Origin: JBAXPV01 sp037132075
Lineage (GTDB): Bacteria; Bacteroidota; Bacteroidia; Bacteroidales; CAIXZF01
Assembly (NCBI GenBank): GCA_037132075.1
Contig: JBAXPV010000009.1
Coordinates: 1 to 64,000, forward strand
Length of the DNA: 64,000 nt
Direction of reading: 5' to 3'
Positions within the stretch are counted from its first letter, which is position 1, and every line of letters begins with the position of its first letter. The translations under genes and the position numbers were made by a program. A model generated the notes under the pieces. It was not told the origin of the DNA. It searched no databases and saw only the letters and a list, made by a program, of their open reading frames with translations. Shown here piece by piece: positions 61,899-64,000 of the stretch.

Positions 61899-62966
61899 AT
61901 GAACAAGAATTTTAACTATATACTTGCACTCACATTGACTGCTGCGCTTTGTTTCCCTGTTCTGCATGGCTTTGCGGGCAATAAGGACCGTTCCGGCTCT
62001 GCAGGCGCCTCAGAATTGCTCATCAATCCCTGGGCAAGGGGCAGCGGACTCGGAAATAGCAATGTTGCCAATGTTAAAGGACTGGAAGCAGGCTTTAACA
62101 ATGTAGCGGGCTTTTCCTTTACACAGCAGACCGAGTTGAATTTTTCCCATACCGATTGGTTTCATGGTAGCGGTATTGCCGTCAATAACTTCGGATTGGC
62201 TCAAAGGATCAGTGAATCCAGCGTTATAGGATTTTCTATTATGTCAATGAAGTTTGGTGATATCCAAAAAACAACGGTTGAAAGTCCTGACCCTTCCTTA
62301 GGCAGTATCGGAACATTTACCCCTTCCTTGTTAAATATTGCACTGTCGTACTCGAAAGCTTTCTCTAACAGTATTTATGGAGGAATTACTTTCCGGGTCA
62401 TCAACGAAGCGGTGTCCGATATGTCAGCTCAAGGTGTCGCTCTGGATGCTGGAATTCAATATGTAACAGGAGAAACTGAAAACATCCATTTTGGCATTTC
62501 GTTAAAGAATGTTGGCCCTACAATGAAGTTTAAAGGTGACGGTCTGTCTTTCAGAGGTTATATTCCCGGGAAGTCAACTCAGTTTACCGTTGAACAACGT
62601 TCAGCTCAGTATGAGTTACCTGCTCAGTTGAATATCGGAATTGCCTATGACATTAAATTGGCTGAAATGCACAAACTTACCATCAGTGGCGCTTTCGTTT
62701 CTAATTCATTTTCAAAAGACAATTTCGACCTGGGTGCCGAATACAGTCTTGGAAACTACCTGATGCTCAGAGCTGCTTATACCTACGAGCAAGGCCTTTG
62801 GACTACTGAAGAAAGAACAACGGCTTTCACTGGCCCTAGTGCAGGATGCACTGTCCAGGTCCCATTTAATAAAGAAAAAGGATCATCTTTTGCAGTTGAC
62901 TATTCATACCGTACAACAAATCCTTTTGGTGGGAATCATTGTATTGGTATAAGAGTTAATTTGTAA
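61899..62966 (+). CDS. PorV/PorQ-family outer-membrane barrel protein
   Basis: The 355-residue protein has a signal peptide (to ~26, LHGFAG). It then has the family opening AGASELLINPWARGSGLGNSNVANVKG and continues as alternating amphipathic strands ending HCIGIRVNL. This matches the PorV/PorQ (UPF0164) family. PorV shuttles T9SS substrates at the outer membrane, so a family member encoded directly behind a T9SS-like protein suggests a dedicated partner. It is not necessarily the genome's main PorV. Confidence 0.82.
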   Translation: MNKNFNYILALTLTAALCFPVLHGFAGNKDRSGSAGASELLINPWARGSGLGNSNVANVKGLEAGFNNVAGFSFTQQTELNFSHTDWFHGSGIAVNNFGLAQRISESSVIGFSIMSMKFGDIQKTTVESPDPSLGSIGTFTPSLLNIALSYSKAFSNSIYGGITFRVINEAVSDMSAQGVALDAGIQYVTGETENIHFGISLKNVGPTMKFKGDGLSFRGYIPGKSTQFTVEQRSAQYELPAQLNIGIAYDIKLAEMHKLTISGAFVSNSFSKDNFDLGAEYSLGNYLMLRAAYTYEQGLWTTEERTTAFTGPSAGCTVQVPFNKEKGSSFAVDYSYRTTNPFGGNHCIGIRVNL

Positions 62967-62992
62967 AAATTTGAGAATTTAAATAATTACAG

Positions 62993-63000
62993 TATTTTTG
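62993..63000 (+). promoter_or_regulatory. -7 promoter box (TATTTTTG) of greA
   Basis: Exact TAnnTTTG match, 27 bases after the surface operon's last stop and 63 bases before the greA ATG. Confidence 0.6.
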
Positions 63001-63006
63001 CCTCCG

Positions 63007-63034
63007 AAGAAGGCCCTTGAAAAAGGGTCTTCTT
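63007..63034 (+). promoter_or_regulatory. Hairpin at the 5' end of the greA transcript
   Basis: AAGAAGGCCCTT pairs with AAGGGTCTTCTT (12 bp, one G-U) around a GAAA tetraloop. It starts seven bases after the -7 box, so it forms the very 5' end of greA mRNA. It lacks a good T-run; it could also serve as a weak terminator for the upstream operon. Confidence 0.6.
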
Positions 63035-63063
63035 AATTTATTGTCTGAAAATCAATAATAACC

Positions 63064-63540
63064 ATGTCGCAAATCAGGTATTATACCGCTGAAGGCCTAC
63101 AGAAATTGAGTGAGGAAGTAACCCATCTTATTATGGTGGAACGGCCTTATATTTCTCAGCAAATTGCTGAAGCCAGGGATAAAGGTGATCTCTCGGAAAA
63201 TGCCGAGTATGACGCTGCCAAAAACGCCCAGGGAATGTTGGAGATGAAGATTTCCAAACTCCAGGCTATCATCAGCAATGCCCGTCTGATCGATGAATCT
63301 AAAATCGATGAGTCTAAAGTTTTAATACTTTCTAAGGTTAAAATCAGGAACCTTAAGAACAATATGGAGATGACCTATACCTTGGTCCCTGAAAATGAGG
63401 CTGAAGTTAAATCCGGGAGGATATCAGTAAATTCACCGATAGCCCAAGGATTGCTGGGGAAATCTGTTGGCGATAAGGTTGAAATTCAGGTCCCTGCCGG
63501 TATAGTTCCTTTTGAAATCATTGAAATTTCCAGGCTGTAA
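63064..63540 (+). CDS. greA: Transcription elongation factor GreA
   Basis: The 158-residue protein has an N-terminal coiled coil with the acidic tip GDLSENAEYD (41-50), which reaches the RNA polymerase active site and stimulates cleavage of backtracked RNA. A C-terminal FKBP-like domain follows (ISVNSPIAQGLLGKSVGDKVEI). Length is normal. It is followed after two bases by the HIT gene. Confidence 0.95.
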   Translation: MSQIRYYTAEGLQKLSEEVTHLIMVERPYISQQIAEARDKGDLSENAEYDAAKNAQGMLEMKISKLQAIISNARLIDESKIDESKVLILSKVKIRNLKNNMEMTYTLVPENEAEVKSGRISVNSPIAQGLLGKSVGDKVEIQVPAGIVPFEIIEISRL

Positions 63541-63542
63541 TC

Positions 63543-63938
63543 ATGGCAACGATATTCACTAAAATTGTAAAAGGCGAGATTCCTTGCTACAAGCTTGCTG
63601 AGGATGATAATTTTTTGGCTTTTCTCGACATCAACCCCTTGGCGAAAGGCCATGCCCTTGTGATCCCTAAAAATGAAGTAGATTATATTTTTGATATAGA
63701 AAGTCCACTTTATAACGACTTATGGGCCTTTGCCAAAAAAGTGGCCCTTGCTGTAAAACAAGTCATGCCCTGTGAAAAGATTGGGATTGCTGTGATTGGT
63801 CTCGAAGTAGCCCATGCACATATCCACCTGGTGCCGATCAACAAAGTTTCTGATCTTGATTTTTCCCGGCCGAAGCTAAATCTCGAGGCAGCGGAATTGG
63901 CACAAATTGCCTCCCGGATCTCTGCTGCTATCAAATAA
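63543..63938 (+). CDS. HIT-family nucleotide hydrolase (Hint/HinT-like)
   Basis: The 131-residue protein has the histidine triad HAHIHLVP at 91-98 and the N-terminal IFTKIVKGEIPCYKL typical of Hint proteins, which hydrolyse AMP-lysine and other nucleoside phosphoramidates. The stretch FLDINPLAKGHALVIPK matches the family. It starts two bases after greA and is co-transcribed with it. Confidence 0.9.
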   Translation: MATIFTKIVKGEIPCYKLAEDDNFLAFLDINPLAKGHALVIPKNEVDYIFDIESPLYNDLWAFAKKVALAVKQVMPCEKIGIAVIGLEVAHAHIHLVPINKVSDLDFSRPKLNLEAAELAQIASRISAAIK

Positions 63939-63952
63939 AAGTTTAAGTACGT

Positions 63953-64000
63953 TTAGCTTTTTTTTACCCGCTCCGGGTTCTGGTTCAGAAAGGCTTCCCA
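63953..64000 (-). CDS. Last 15 codons of a convergent gene (partial)
   Basis: On the minus strand the final open frame reads WEAFLNQNPERVKKS and stops at 63953. It is convergent with the HIT gene at a plausible distance. Too short to identify, and chance is possible. Confidence 0.35.
   Translation of the reverse strand, partial: WEAFLNQNPERVKKS

Overview
The window looks like a chromosomal segment of a free-living Bacteroidota (Bacteroidetes). The evidence is a type IX secretion (T9SS) sorting tail, a SusC-like TonB-dependent receptor with a carboxypeptidase-regulatory N-domain, a PorV/PorQ-family outer-membrane protein, an SDR-type threonine dehydrogenase, and many promoters with the phylum's TAnnTTTG -7 box and little Shine-Dalgarno sequence. 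Species or family cannot be fixed from the sequence alone.

Layout. (1) Bases 1-13425, minus strand: the 5' end of one giant gene, 4475 codons with no stop, which runs off the left edge. It encodes a secreted, Ser/Thr/Gly/Asn-rich repeat protein. (2) 14057-16423: an O-antigen-ligase/TPR membrane protein. (3) 16460-18148: a small accessory patch bounded by a 17-bp duplication of the 3' end of tRNA-Arg(CCG). It holds a short CcbP-like gene, a higBA toxin-antitoxin pair and what look like the terminal repeats of a lost IS21-like element. Beside it, at 18313-18677, is the wreck of an AlkD-type DNA alkylation repair gene. (4) 18928-29660: housekeeping and metabolic genes (PHP phosphatase, U32 protein, di-heme cytochrome c peroxidase plus cytochrome b561-type protein, threonine dehydrogenase, cysS, a DUF5714 protein, a T9SS-exported protein, an M2-like metallopeptidase lipoprotein).

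(5) 29796-43249: eight co-directional, tightly packed sensory genes. The order is a CheB-CheR-PAS fusion, two PAS-only proteins, a copper P-type ATPase, a response regulator, a free-standing CheR, a membrane hybrid histidine kinase with two receivers, and a REC-kinase-REC protein. No chemoreceptor, CheA or CheW is present. This is the best candidate in the window for an undescribed system: a CheB/CheR phosphorelay built around a copper pump.

(6) 43235-53945: ispH with a GT-C-type membrane glycosyltransferase, pgi, tadA, a DUF2892 protein, two DUF3857/transglutaminase-like proteins (one keeping and one lacking the catalytic residues), dnaG and a small anchored protein. (7) 54081-62966: a three-gene cell-surface operon (TonB-dependent receptor, ~1370-residue exported protein, PorV/PorQ-family barrel). 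(8) 63064-63938: greA and a HIT-family protein, followed by the last codons of a convergent gene at the right edge.
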